Shown: piece after piece, positions 17,101-23,781 of the stretch
Layout: each line of letters begins with the position of its first letter
Numbering within the stretch: the first letter of the stretch is position 1
Assembly: GCF_900141915.1 (NCBI RefSeq)
Contig: NZ_FQZG01000047.1
Span: forward strand, 1-34,789
DNA length: 34,789 bases
Source: Tessaracoccus bendigoensis DSM 12906
GTDB taxonomy: Bacteria > Actinomycetota > Actinomycetes > Propionibacteriales > Propionibacteriaceae
Direction: 5' to 3'
Translations under genes and position numbers: made by a program
The notes under the pieces: generated by a model
What the model was told of the DNA's origin: nothing
Databases searched by the model: none
What the model saw: the letters and a program-made list of their open reading frames with translations, nothing else

Positions 17101-18281
17101 GTGTAGAAGCCGTTGAGGAACTTCTCCGGTTCGAGGCTCAGCAGGTAGTCAACCGTCAGTTCGCGACTGTTTGTCAGGTAGTCGTCCTCGATGGTGACCG
17201 TCTGGAGGGGGACGGCCGAGAGGTAGTTTGAGGTGTCGACGCCGTCCTGGGTGACGGTGACGTCGAAGGTGCGGCTGACAGGGGTGGACCCCCCGTAGGT
17301 GGCGCTCGCGGTGAGGGTGACCACCGCATTCGCGTCTGGCGGGCGCGTGACGACGGCGACGCCGTCCTCGACCCGGATGACGGTCTCGTCGGAGGAGGAC
17401 CACGAGATCTCAGACCCGCCACCGCCCTGCGTAGAGAGGGTGTGGTTGCGGGTGAGGGTCGAAGGGACGGTCAGGGAGTCGAGGTCGGCGCGGGCGATCG
17501 TCGTCGGGTCGAAGGTCGGGTCGAACTCCTGCGTCAGCGCGACGACGTCTTCAAGGGTGGCGGCCCGGTCGTAGATGCGGTACTCGTCGAGGGCGCCCTT
17601 GAGGAACGCACCCCGGTAGGTGGGTCCGTTCCAGCCGAGCGTCTTGGTGCTGGTCGACTCGGCCGTGATCACGCCGGGCGCGGTCACGGAGACGGGGTAC
17701 TTGACGACCCCGCTCTGGCGTACGCCGTCGCGGTAGAACGCGACGGTCTTGGTCGCGTGGTCGAAGGTGACCACGACATGCGTCCACTTCCCCACCGGGA
17801 AGAACGCGTCGCGCGATCCTTCGACGGCGACCTTGTAGGGCTGCCCGGTCGAAGAACCGACCGAAAGAGCCAGTGGGGTAGTCGAGTTCTCGGCGGTGAG
17901 GTACCAGCCCTCCGAGTTGTAGGTCGTCTTGGACCAGGCGAAGACCTGCTCTCCCGTCATCGCCGCATCAGGGCGATACCAGAACGAGATCGTGAGGTCG
18001 GCCGGCTGAAGGTGCGCTCCGGTGCCGAGGCTGACGGCGCTCGAGCCGTTGAAAGAGAGGGCCTGGCCTGCGACCCCGTCGACGTAGGACGCGGTGCCGG
18101 TGAACATCGACACCGAGGTCGCCCGGGGGCTGGCATCGGTGAGGGTACCGTCGAAGGCGAGGCTGAGCTGTTCGCTGCCTGCGAGACCATTCGGTTCGGC
18201 GGCGGCAGGGATTGTCGGGACGACGCCGACGGCAAGTGCCGCCGCGGCGAGGACGGCGATGGGAGTACGCGGGAACTTCAC
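14193..18281 (-). CDS. Secreted GH127/GH146-type beta-L-arabinofuranosidase (DUF1680) with LamG
   Basis: The product has 1362 residues. The GTG start at 18281 follows GGAGGAAACA, a strong ribosome site. Signal peptide 1-28; LamG 33-250; Ig-like 251-350; DUF1680 helical-barrel catalytic region about 355-775 and its beta domain to about 960; a DUF6805-like module 1010-1190 (GVWLGQPYRD, HGNGNSYVGG); cadherin-like module 1190-1280; shared C-terminal domain 1285-1362 (RCVAGK and a penultimate Cys). GH127/146 enzymes remove beta-L-arabinofuranose with a Cys nucleophile held near zinc by Glu and three Cys. Here E684 and C686 (AEGCNEYN) and C753 (FWCDHG) are present. The usual second Cys of the CC pair is D754, a change in an expected zinc ligand. 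It is first in an operon with 11604-14177 and has its own operator at 18339-18352. Confidence 0.88.
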   Translation of the reverse strand: MKFPRTPIAVLAAAALAVGVVPTIPAAAEPNGLAGSEQLSLAFDGTLTDASPRATSVSMFTGTASYVDGVAGQALSFNGSSAVSLGTGAHLQPADLTISFWYRPDAAMTGEQVFAWSKTTYNSEGWYLTAENSTTPLALSVGSSTGQPYKVAVEGSRDAFFPVGKWTHVVVTFDHATKTVAFYRDGVRQSGVVKYPVSVTAPGVITAESTSTKTLGWNGPTYRGAFLKGALDEYRIYDRAATLEDVVALTQEFDPTFDPTTIARADLDSLTVPSTLTRNHTLSTQGGGGSEISWSSSDETVIRVEDGVAVVTRPPDANAVVTLTASATYGGSTPVSRTFDVTVTQDGVDTSNYLSAVPLQTVTIEDDYLTNSRELTVDYLLSLEPEKFLNGFYTTAGLTPTATAYEGWERTSGTRFSGHFFGHYLSSLAQAWATETDQATRDQLLAKLQVAVDGLKVTQDAYALRDPANAGYVSPFAINLLPAGGSGLLVPFYNLHKVEAGLIDVYRYAPAALGEDALDVASKFGTWVKNWASRQADPAAILRTEYGGMNEALYNLYEITGDPDHKRAAEYFDEVTLFRQLAAGDDVLNGKHANTTIPKLTGALKRYVLFTDNETLYDQLSATEQGDLSMYREAAENFWQIVIDDHTYANGGNSQSEHFHEPDTLHQHATNGSTSGYGENSTAEGCNEYNMLKLSRLLFQITKDRKYADYYESTLINSVLASQNPETGMMTYFQPQTAGYAKVFGRPFDEFWCDHGTAIESYTKLGDSIYFEDPESIYVNQFRSSTLSSARHNISLNTTADVPATDTVTFEVAALGDGEASAKLRIRIPDWVADAPTLTVNGEARTIEDVDGYAVVDVTAGDELTWKIPAEVSVSGSEDPDWVAFKYGPVLLGTELSRSNVDSDYIAGVLVRMGTADKSLSNEVTVADSSQWQADIGTNLVRIEDGVNANGMTTMRFKLQNVDDASAALTFEPYYSLYDARYATYMTLIEPDSAASQAKIRREKEQQRIAEFTVDSLTSFDDNNSEADKNYKHNLSSVGVWLGQPYRDGQRSTQAFFSYDMIVDLDADTNYLGARYFGGDAGRTFDVYVNDVLLKHETVNNRAGADTFYVQYDAIPQTVLDGIEARDSYKRDQNGNYVLDSEGQRIPVVTVRFHGNGNSYVGGVFGVYTTTKTGYDTDAQLSALSFDDATLAPALTTGTYDYDLTVAEDATKVSMNVDPHTPSGLVLLGDILIDDRQPREIPLTGDDQTITLTAYAQDHTTAVDYTVRVQRQNSQPAVEVDATTRCVAGKAYLVVRAHNLTDGPLTVSFTGTEASGTLADVAPGDWGSKALNTRKASLSAGTVSFEAAGQQIDATYPAVNCR

Positions 18282-18336
18282 TGTTTCCTCCGGGGGGTCG
18301 GTCCGTACACACCGTCATGGTGGGAAGGGACTCCCG

Positions 18337-18367
18337 TATGTTACCGGGAACAATCTGGGGGAGGCAA
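18337..18367 (-). promoter_or_regulatory. Promoter with operator upstream of the GH127-GH43 operon
   Basis: On the minus strand, TTGCCT (18367-18362), an 18-bp spacer and TAACAT (18343-18338) form a plausible promoter. The operator TGTTACCGGGAACA (18339-18352) overlaps its -10 box. The layout matches that at 10129-10157. The leader to GTG 18281 would be about 50 nt. Confidence 0.6.
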
Positions 18368-18398
18368 GACCTTTGAACCAATCCGGGAGCTAGCAGTC

Positions 18399-18880
18399 GG
18401 TTGAGCCGGGCAGCGTCGGTTGAGCCAGGCCGCACGCCGGTTGAGCCGGGGCTGCGCGACGGTTGAGCCGGGCCTCGTCGGTTGAGCCGGGCCGTGAGGA
18501 ACGAACGGCCCGTGACGAAACCAACACAACCCTCCCCACAAACTCCCCCAAAGACGCCGTGACCGGGACCCCGCACCGTGCGCCAGATGGTTTCGTCACG
18601 CCTGGCTCGTTCCTCACCAGGCGGCTCAACCAGCAGCCGGTTGAGCCGGTCCCACCGCGCGAAGCGCCGGGGACCGTGACGAAACCACTCGTGACCTGAC
18701 CGCGGACTCACCCAAAGAACCTGTAGCCGGGACCATGCACCGTACGCCAGATGGTTTCGTCACGCCTGGCTCGTTCCTCACCAGGCGGCTCAACCAACGC
18801 TGAGGGTCACCATGGTTTCGTCACGCCTGGCTCGTTCCTCATCAGGCGGCTCAACCAACGGCGAAGCGGCTCAACCGGCG
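18399..18880. repeat. Repeat cluster between the arabinosidase and DUF916 loci
   Basis: GGTTGAGCC starts at 18399, 18418, 18439, 18461 and 18480 (steps 19, 21, 22, 19). The last begins a full element with arms GGGCCGT/ACGGCCC. Further elements follow: GCCTGGC/ACCAGGC near 18590-18632, a second-class element near 18636-18685 with arms GGTCCC/GGGACC around the GCGC-GAA-GCGC loop, and two more GCCTGGC-arm copies near 18751 and 18812. Linkers with CAAAGA and GCACCG-cGCCAGATGG separate them. The stretch holds no supportable gene. The final GGCTCAACC (18868-18876) contains the stop codon of 18871-19164. Confidence 0.88.
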
Positions 18881-19164
18881 GTCGTCGAGCCGAACGAACG
18901 CCTTCTCCTTCTCGCCGTCACGAGCACAGCCACGATGAGCGCCACCACACCCGCCCCACCCAGCAGGGTTCCTGCATCGCCCATCGTCCCTGCGTTCGGG
19001 AAGCCGGGTGAAGGGTGCTCACTCGGCACGGCCGTCGCCGTCGCCGTCGGAGTAGCGGTCTGAGTCGCCGTCGGAGCGACCGTCGGAGTCTGCGTGTCGG
19101 TGGGAAGCGGGGTGATGTTCACCTTGATAGGAACGGTGTCTTCCATGGGAAGCAGCCCGATCAT
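18871..19164 (-). CDS. Short Thr/Pro-rich surface protein with sortase-like C-terminus
   Basis: The product has 97 residues. Its ATG overlaps the stop of the DUF916 gene (ATGA), so translation is probably coupled. Residues 18-52 are a T/P/A-rich low-complexity spacer. FPNAGT at 55-60 resembles an LPxTG-type sortase motif, followed by a hydrophobic helix (about 66-83) and RRRRR (85-89). This layout is like the small LPxTG protein of Csc clusters (CscD-type). No N-terminal signal peptide is visible, which is odd for a sortase substrate; the gene may be 5'-truncated, or the single helix may insert N-out. The stop codon is supplied by a GGTTGAGCC repeat, so the original 3' end may also be altered. 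Confidence 0.6.
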   Translation of the reverse strand: MIGLLPMEDTVPIKVNITPLPTDTQTPTVAPTATQTATPTATATAVPSEHPSPGFPNAGTMGDAGTLLGGAGVVALIVAVLVTARRRRRSFGSTTAG

Positions 19165-20201
19165 TTCTTGTTCTCCTCGTTGGCCGCGCGTCGACCCTCT
19201 TCGCGAGCCTGCTCCACAAGGTCGGCGACCTTGCGCTTGTTCCGCCCCCGGTTCATGGCCAGGGCGAAGACAATCAGAAGGATGCCCAGCACGACGGCGG
19301 CCTGCGGCCAGGGAACCGCCACGATGCTGATTTCGCTGCTCACCGGCGGCACCACGACGTCGGCGGCGCGCTCACTTGCCGCCTCCGGGGTCGCATCGAT
19401 CGATCCCTTGATCAGGATGGTTGGCCAGAGTTGGTCGACCCGCAAGGTGAAACTCCGGTCGTCGCCGGGTAGAAGCTCCTGCTTCGATTCACCCTCGGCT
19501 GGGAACGCGATCTCGTGGCCGCCGATCCTGAGCACCCCTTGGCCGAGGATGCGGACGTTGCCCTCGTTGACGAGCTTGAAAGTCACGGTGGCCGCACCCG
19601 GCCTGATCGGGTTCCACGATGTGTCGTAACTGGTCTCGACATCCTGGACGGCGACGGCGGCTCGAACCTCACCCGTCACCCTCACCGTCAGCCGGAACCC
19701 GACCCGAGACTCCACCCCGACCGATGAGCCGCTCTCATCCGTCGATACCTGCAGGAGCGAAGCTGAGATCCCTGCGGCGTGGTCGCCCGGCTCCGCATCC
19801 TGTGGCACCGTGATGGTCACCGGCACAACCGCGACACCCTTGGCCGGGATCGTGACCTCATCCTCCACCTGCACCCAGGTACCAATGTCGACCGACTCCT
19901 GATCAGACGGGATCGTGTTGAACCTTCCGTTCTCATTGAAGTAGCCGTCGGCCGCTCGCAGCCTGAAGGTGACCTCGTGACCGCTGAGATTGGTGACGGC
20001 GAAGTGATCCGAGGCGCTCTCCCCCGGGTCGAGTTCGAGCTCGATCATCCGGCGACCGTCGGGACCCTGCGCATCTGCCGGGGCCACCGCCCAGGTCGTG
20101 TCACCCTGTTCGTCGGTGGTGTCGCCATGGGCAAGGGTTGGAAAAAGCAGGCACAACAACACGATGAGACCGGTCACAGCCGGTCTGGTGATAGGTTTCA
20201 T
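19161..20201 (-). CDS. DUF916-type (WxL-associated) membrane-anchored surface protein
   Basis: The product has 346 residues from ATG 20201, which has GAGGA 6 nt upstream; ATG 20207 abuts that site and is less likely. Signal peptide 1-26. The DUF916 region follows (WAVAPAD, ELDPGESASDHFAVTNLS, AADGYFNENGRF, PGDHAAGISA), then a second beta domain, a membrane helix at about 299-316 and a basic, charged cytosolic tail ending NKK. DUF916 proteins bind peptidoglycan and partner WxL proteins in Csc-type surface complexes proposed to handle plant polysaccharides. It overlaps the short sortase-type gene by 4 bp (ATGA). The WxL-like candidate at 9175-9804 lies in the arabinosidase locus. The 94 bp upstream hold two short palindromes (CGGGTACCCG, TCCCGGGA) of unknown role. 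Confidence 0.82.
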   Translation of the reverse strand: MKPITRPAVTGLIVLLCLLFPTLAHGDTTDEQGDTTWAVAPADAQGPDGRRMIELELDPGESASDHFAVTNLSGHEVTFRLRAADGYFNENGRFNTIPSDQESVDIGTWVQVEDEVTIPAKGVAVVPVTITVPQDAEPGDHAAGISASLLQVSTDESGSSVGVESRVGFRLTVRVTGEVRAAVAVQDVETSYDTSWNPIRPGAATVTFKLVNEGNVRILGQGVLRIGGHEIAFPAEGESKQELLPGDDRSFTLRVDQLWPTILIKGSIDATPEAASERAADVVVPPVSSEISIVAVPWPQAAVVLGILLIVFALAMNRGRNKRKVADLVEQAREEGRRAANEENKK

Positions 20202-20295
20202 CGTCATTCCTCAAGGTATTGCAGCTCTGCCTTCTCGGGTACCCGATTCCCGGGAGCATACCGCCGCGGGGCGCCCGGGTCACCTCGAGTGCCCG

Positions 20296-20823
20296 TCAGC
20301 CGTAGGTGTCACGTGGTCCTCGGCCCTGCACCGAGCGCGGACCCTTCTTCCAACTCGGCGCCTGAGGACCCCGGAAATCGACGCGCAGCACCGTGCGCTC
20401 GCCCAGCGCCTCGTTGAGCATGGCAACCAGTTTCGCGGCGGTGTAGCGCATGGCCTGCGCCCACGCCGTCGAGTCGCACTCTACGATCAACACCCCGTTC
20501 TCGTAGTTGACCGGTTTGGCGTGCTCCGCGTTGGATTCACCCACCAGGTCGGGCCAACGGCGCAGCACCGTCGACAGCCCGATCCGGCGTTTCCAGCCGC
20601 GCTCGACGACCACCTGGTCGAGGACCGACCCCACCAGTTGCGGGTCGCGCCCGTCCGGGTGGGCACCGGAGCGCTGCTGCTCCTCAGGCCTGACGCGGCG
20701 ACGGGTCTTCCTCGGAGGAGGCGGTTCAGGAAGCGCGTAGCCGTGCCCGGAAGCCTCGACGGCGGCCCTGGCGATATCCGACGCGAGCTCCAGCCCGGTC
20801 GGGTCGTGCGGCTCCTCGCTCAT
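20296..20823 (-). CDS. dciA: DciA-like DUF721 protein
   Basis: The product has 175 residues. A variable, proline-rich N-terminal part (1-60) leads into the DUF721 core: LVGSVLDQVVVERGW, a W-P-D-L-V-G segment, HAKPVNYENGVLIVECDS and a C-terminal T-V-L-R-V-D-F-R-G. DciA proteins load or operate the replicative helicase DnaB in bacteria lacking DnaC. In actinomycetes the gene normally follows recF and precedes gyrB. Here a secreted-protein gene separates it from recF, and a DUF916 gene rather than gyrB follows. ATG 20823 has GGGAG only one base away, so the exact start is uncertain. Confidence 0.85.
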   Translation of the reverse strand: MSEEPHDPTGLELASDIARAAVEASGHGYALPEPPPPRKTRRRVRPEEQQRSGAHPDGRDPQLVGSVLDQVVVERGWKRRIGLSTVLRRWPDLVGESNAEHAKPVNYENGVLIVECDSTAWAQAMRYTAAKLVAMLNEALGERTVLRVDFRGPQAPSWKKGPRSVQGRGPRDTYG

Positions 20824-20857
20824 GCTCCCGAGGTTACCCTCGCGCCCGGCAGGCTAC

Positions 20858-22450
20858 CTACCCGCGAGCGACCGTCGCGAAGAGTCCAAGTTGCGATTGC
20901 GACGACAGTTTCGGCGAGTAGAGGCTGGTCTCAAGCCCGACGATGGCCGCGAGGTTGTTGTTGTCGTCAACGAGCTGAAGCCCCTCGTAGACGTGCCCGC
21001 CTGCCCTCGCCGGAATCGAATAGTTGACGGTCTGTGGGATGGCCGCCTTACAGCCTGCCGTGTCACCCAGCTTGCAGAGCCCATGTCCCTCGGCCACCAG
21101 CTGACTGACCATGTGGTGCCAGACCATCTTGCCGTCGCTGGCCAGCGGGCACATGTAGGAGTGCCAGCCGCTGCCGGCCCGCCCCCGGGTGGATGCGGGA
21201 GTCACGATGCACCCGGCGCCGGTCTTTTCATAGGCTCCGAACGAGAAGCTCTGAAAGTAGGGGGCCAGCGCGGGGCTGCCGAGGCTCTGCACCCAGAGTG
21301 TGTTGCCGTCCGCCGAGCGGGGAGCCTGCCAGCTGGCAGTGGTGTCGACGAGCGTGCCGAGTGAGCGGCCAGCTCCGGTGGCTCGTTTCGAGCCGAACAT
21401 GAACCCGACGGCGTTTGCGGCGTTCGGGTGCGTCTGCCCGGAAAGCTTGAGCTCGGTGAACGTCTGGCTTTGGGTGGCGGCGGCGCGGTAGGTCTCGGTG
21501 ACTGCGCTGTTGGTCCAGTACAGCTTGATGCTGTTGCCCGATACGGCCTGATAGGTGCCGTACCGGACGGTCGGATTCGCCAGGAAGGAGCGGGCGGTCC
21601 GCACGTCACAGGTCCCCTTCGGTAGGGCGGCCACCTTGATCAGGCTGCGGTCGGAGGCATCCTTCGTACTGGACAGGCATCCGGTCGGACGGTTGGGAAT
21701 CGCCGCGCGGAACTGCCCGAAGTCGCTCTCGACCGCCATGTCGAAGCTGTAGGCCCAGTAGCTCTCGCGGAACGTGCCGAGCTTGCCTCCCGGGTCGAGC
21801 TCAATGTTGGAGATGCGTCCGATCCCCCTGGTCTGACTACCGGCGTTGCTCTGCGTGACCACATTGCCGAGCGTGAAGTAGCGGCGACCGTTGAGGAAGG
21901 CCGGGGCCGTCGTCATGGGCGGGGCGCTCGGATACACCACCGGTGAGGTGGTGAAGCGGACCATGTTGTTGAAGATCCACTTGGTCACCCACCGGTAGCC
22001 CGAGCCTGCCGGTTCGATCACGCGGGCCTCGATGTATGAGCGGCATCCGAAGCGGCCCGTGGTGGCTGTGTCGCATTCGGTGCGCCACTTTCGTCCATCG
22101 GCTGCTGTCCAGGCGGTCTTACCTCCAACCTCACCGTAGCCGCCCACCGGGTTCCCCTTCCAGAGTGCACGGTCGGATGCCGCGTAGGTGAGGTTGTTGA
22201 AGGCCCATCCGTTCCTCTTGACGAACCGTCCTCCCTCTTGCGAGATCACGGTCGCCTGGATCTCCGTGTTGCACCGTTTGGTCCGCGAGTACGGCTCGCA
22301 TGTGGTCCTCCACTGCCGCCCGTTCACCGTGTGCGTACCTGGAGTGATGTAGACGTCCACGTCGGCGCTGGCCTCCTGAACCGCGAAGGGCAGCAGCGGC
22401 AGGACCAACACCATGGCAAGCATTGAGAACAGCATCCGAAGTTTGCGCAT
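20858..22450 (-). CDS. Unrecognised secreted protein with duplicated Cys motif
   Basis: The product has 530 residues from ATG 22450, with GGGGGA about 7 nt upstream; a TTG at 22465 is less likely. Signal peptide 1-29 (EASA). Two related segments follow. Residues 43-88 contain NGRQWRT, C51, C60, E-I-Q-A-T-V-I and W-x-F-N-N; residues 118 to about 165 contain DGRKWRTEC, C126, C136, Y-I-E-A-R-V-I and W-x-F-N-N. Each probably forms a small disulfide-bonded unit. The remaining ~360 residues are beta-rich, with several more Cys, and are not assigned to a family. No sortase motif or C-terminal helix is seen, so it is probably released or non-covalently bound. It lies between recF and dciA, on the same strand, and is separated from recF by a long hairpin. 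Function unknown. Confidence 0.7.
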   Translation of the reverse strand: MRKLRMLFSMLAMVLVLPLLPFAVQEASADVDVYITPGTHTVNGRQWRTTCEPYSRTKRCNTEIQATVISQEGGRFVKRNGWAFNNLTYAASDRALWKGNPVGGYGEVGGKTAWTAADGRKWRTECDTATTGRFGCRSYIEARVIEPAGSGYRWVTKWIFNNMVRFTTSPVVYPSAPPMTTAPAFLNGRRYFTLGNVVTQSNAGSQTRGIGRISNIELDPGGKLGTFRESYWAYSFDMAVESDFGQFRAAIPNRPTGCLSSTKDASDRSLIKVAALPKGTCDVRTARSFLANPTVRYGTYQAVSGNSIKLYWTNSAVTETYRAAATQSQTFTELKLSGQTHPNAANAVGFMFGSKRATGAGRSLGTLVDTTASWQAPRSADGNTLWVQSLGSPALAPYFQSFSFGAYEKTGAGCIVTPASTRGRAGSGWHSYMCPLASDGKMVWHHMVSQLVAEGHGLCKLGDTAGCKAAIPQTVNYSIPARAGGHVYEGLQLVDDNNNLAAIVGLETSLYSPKLSSQSQLGLFATVARG

Positions 22451-22561
22451 CGCCAGATCCCCCAAGAATCCTCAAGAACAGCTACGCGTGCACAGTAGCA
22501 GGACGGTCGTTCGTGGCGTTGGCGATACTGAAACGCTCAGGTGCACCAATCCGCTTAGCTT

Positions 22562-22595
22562 CGTGATGTTGGTTCACTGACGAACCAACATCGCG
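22562..22595 (-). terminator. Strong hairpin just after recF
   Basis: GATGTTGGTTC (22565-22575) pairs perfectly with GAACCAACATC (22582-22592) across a 6-nt loop. The stem extends outwards to about 14 bp with one G-T pair. It begins 3 bp beyond the recF stop. No T-run follows on the minus strand, so it may be a U-less terminator or an RNA-processing stem. It separates the replication genes from the secreted-protein gene. Confidence 0.6.
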
Positions 22596-22598
22596 ATC

Positions 22599-23762
22599 TT
22601 AGGCCGGTTGATCCCCTTCGGTCGCTTGCACCGTGCCCGCCTCCACCCGGAACCGCCGCTCAGCTGCGAACTCGGGCACGTCCGAGCCGACCGCCGCGGT
22701 GATCAGTACCTGCTCCGCGTCCACGATCGCGGCCGCGAGCCTCTCGCGTCGCATCGCGTCCAACTCGGCGAAGACGTCGTCGAGTACCAATACCGGTTCG
22801 GTCCCGTCGTCACGGACGAGGGTGAATCCGCCAAGCTTCAGGGACAGCGCCAACGACCAACTCTCACCGTGCGATGCGTAACCCTTCGCCGGCAGCGACC
22901 CGATGCCGAGTTCGACGTCGTCGCGCTGGGGGCCGACCAAAGTCACCCCCCGCTGCACCTCGTCACGGCGCAGTCGCTCCATGGCCGCCAGAAGTCGCTG
23001 CGTCAGTTCCGCACGCACGTCCGCGGCCGAGGTCGCGTCGTCGAGGTCGAGGATGGTCTTGTACGACATCGAAACCTGGTTGTTTACCGGCGCGATCGTC
23101 TCGTAGGCCCGCTGTACGTGCGGCAGCACGTCGGCCAGGGTGTCGAGGCGGGCGTGGAGCAGCTCGGCACCGATGCGGGCCAATTGCTCATTCCAGACGC
23201 CGAGCGTGACCTCCTCGTCACCGCCCGATGGCTTGTGTGAACGCCCAGACATGGACTTGAGAAGGGCGTTTCGTTGTTTGAGCACCCGGTCCAGGTCCTG
23301 GCGGACCCCTGCCATCCGGGGCCAACGCGTCACCACCAGCGAATCCAGCCAGGCACGTCGATCCGAAGGGTCACCACGCACGATGGCCAGGTCCATCGGC
23401 GAGAACACCACCGTGCGCAGCGCACCGATCAGATCCCGTGGGCGTCCGAGTGGTGCCCGGTTCAGGCGGGCGACGTTCGAGCGTCCGTTGGCGATCTCGA
23501 GCTCGAGCGAGATGACCCTGTCGTCGTCGACGCCTGCTCGCACCTTTGCCCGGACGATGGCCGCGTCGGCTCCCACGCGGATCAGGGGAGCAGTGGCCGC
23601 GACCCTGTGCGATGACATGGTCGACAGGTACTCGACCGCCTCGACCAGGTTCGTCTTGCCCTGCCCGTTGGAGCCTACGAAAACGGTCACGCCGGAGGTC
23701 AGCTCGACGCTGGCCTGCCCGTAGTTACGGAAATCGGTCAGCGCCAGTTCTGTGACGAACAG
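22599..23762 (-). CDS. recF: DNA replication and repair protein RecF
   Basis: The product has 387 residues if translation begins at CTG 23762. RecF is an ABC/SMC-like ATPase that promotes RecA loading at gaps in stalled forks. Walker A is GSNGQGKTN near residue 33; the signature region has A-S-H-G-E-S-W-S-L and the Walker B is PVLVLDDVFAELD. The conserved N-terminus (F-V-T-E-L-A-L-T-D-F-R-N-Y-G) is encoded upstream of the first ATG/GTG/TTG in frame. An in-frame TGA sits only 9 nt before CTG 23762, and GAAGGG lies 10 nt upstream of it. CTG is therefore the start that keeps the family N-terminus; GTG at about 23696 would delete it. It follows dnaN by 19 bp, probably in one operon. Confidence 0.93.
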   Translation of the reverse strand: MFVTELALTDFRNYGQASVELTSGVTVFVGSNGQGKTNLVEAVEYLSTMSSHRVAATAPLIRVGADAAIVRAKVRAGVDDDRVISLELEIANGRSNVARLNRAPLGRPRDLIGALRTVVFSPMDLAIVRGDPSDRRAWLDSLVVTRWPRMAGVRQDLDRVLKQRNALLKSMSGRSHKPSGGDEEVTLGVWNEQLARIGAELLHARLDTLADVLPHVQRAYETIAPVNNQVSMSYKTILDLDDATSAADVRAELTQRLLAAMERLRRDEVQRGVTLVGPQRDDVELGIGSLPAKGYASHGESWSLALSLKLGGFTLVRDDGTEPVLVLDDVFAELDAMRRERLAAAIVDAEQVLITAAVGSDVPEFAAERRFRVEAGTVQATEGDQPA

Positions 23763-23781
23763 GTCGGATCAGCCCTTCGAA

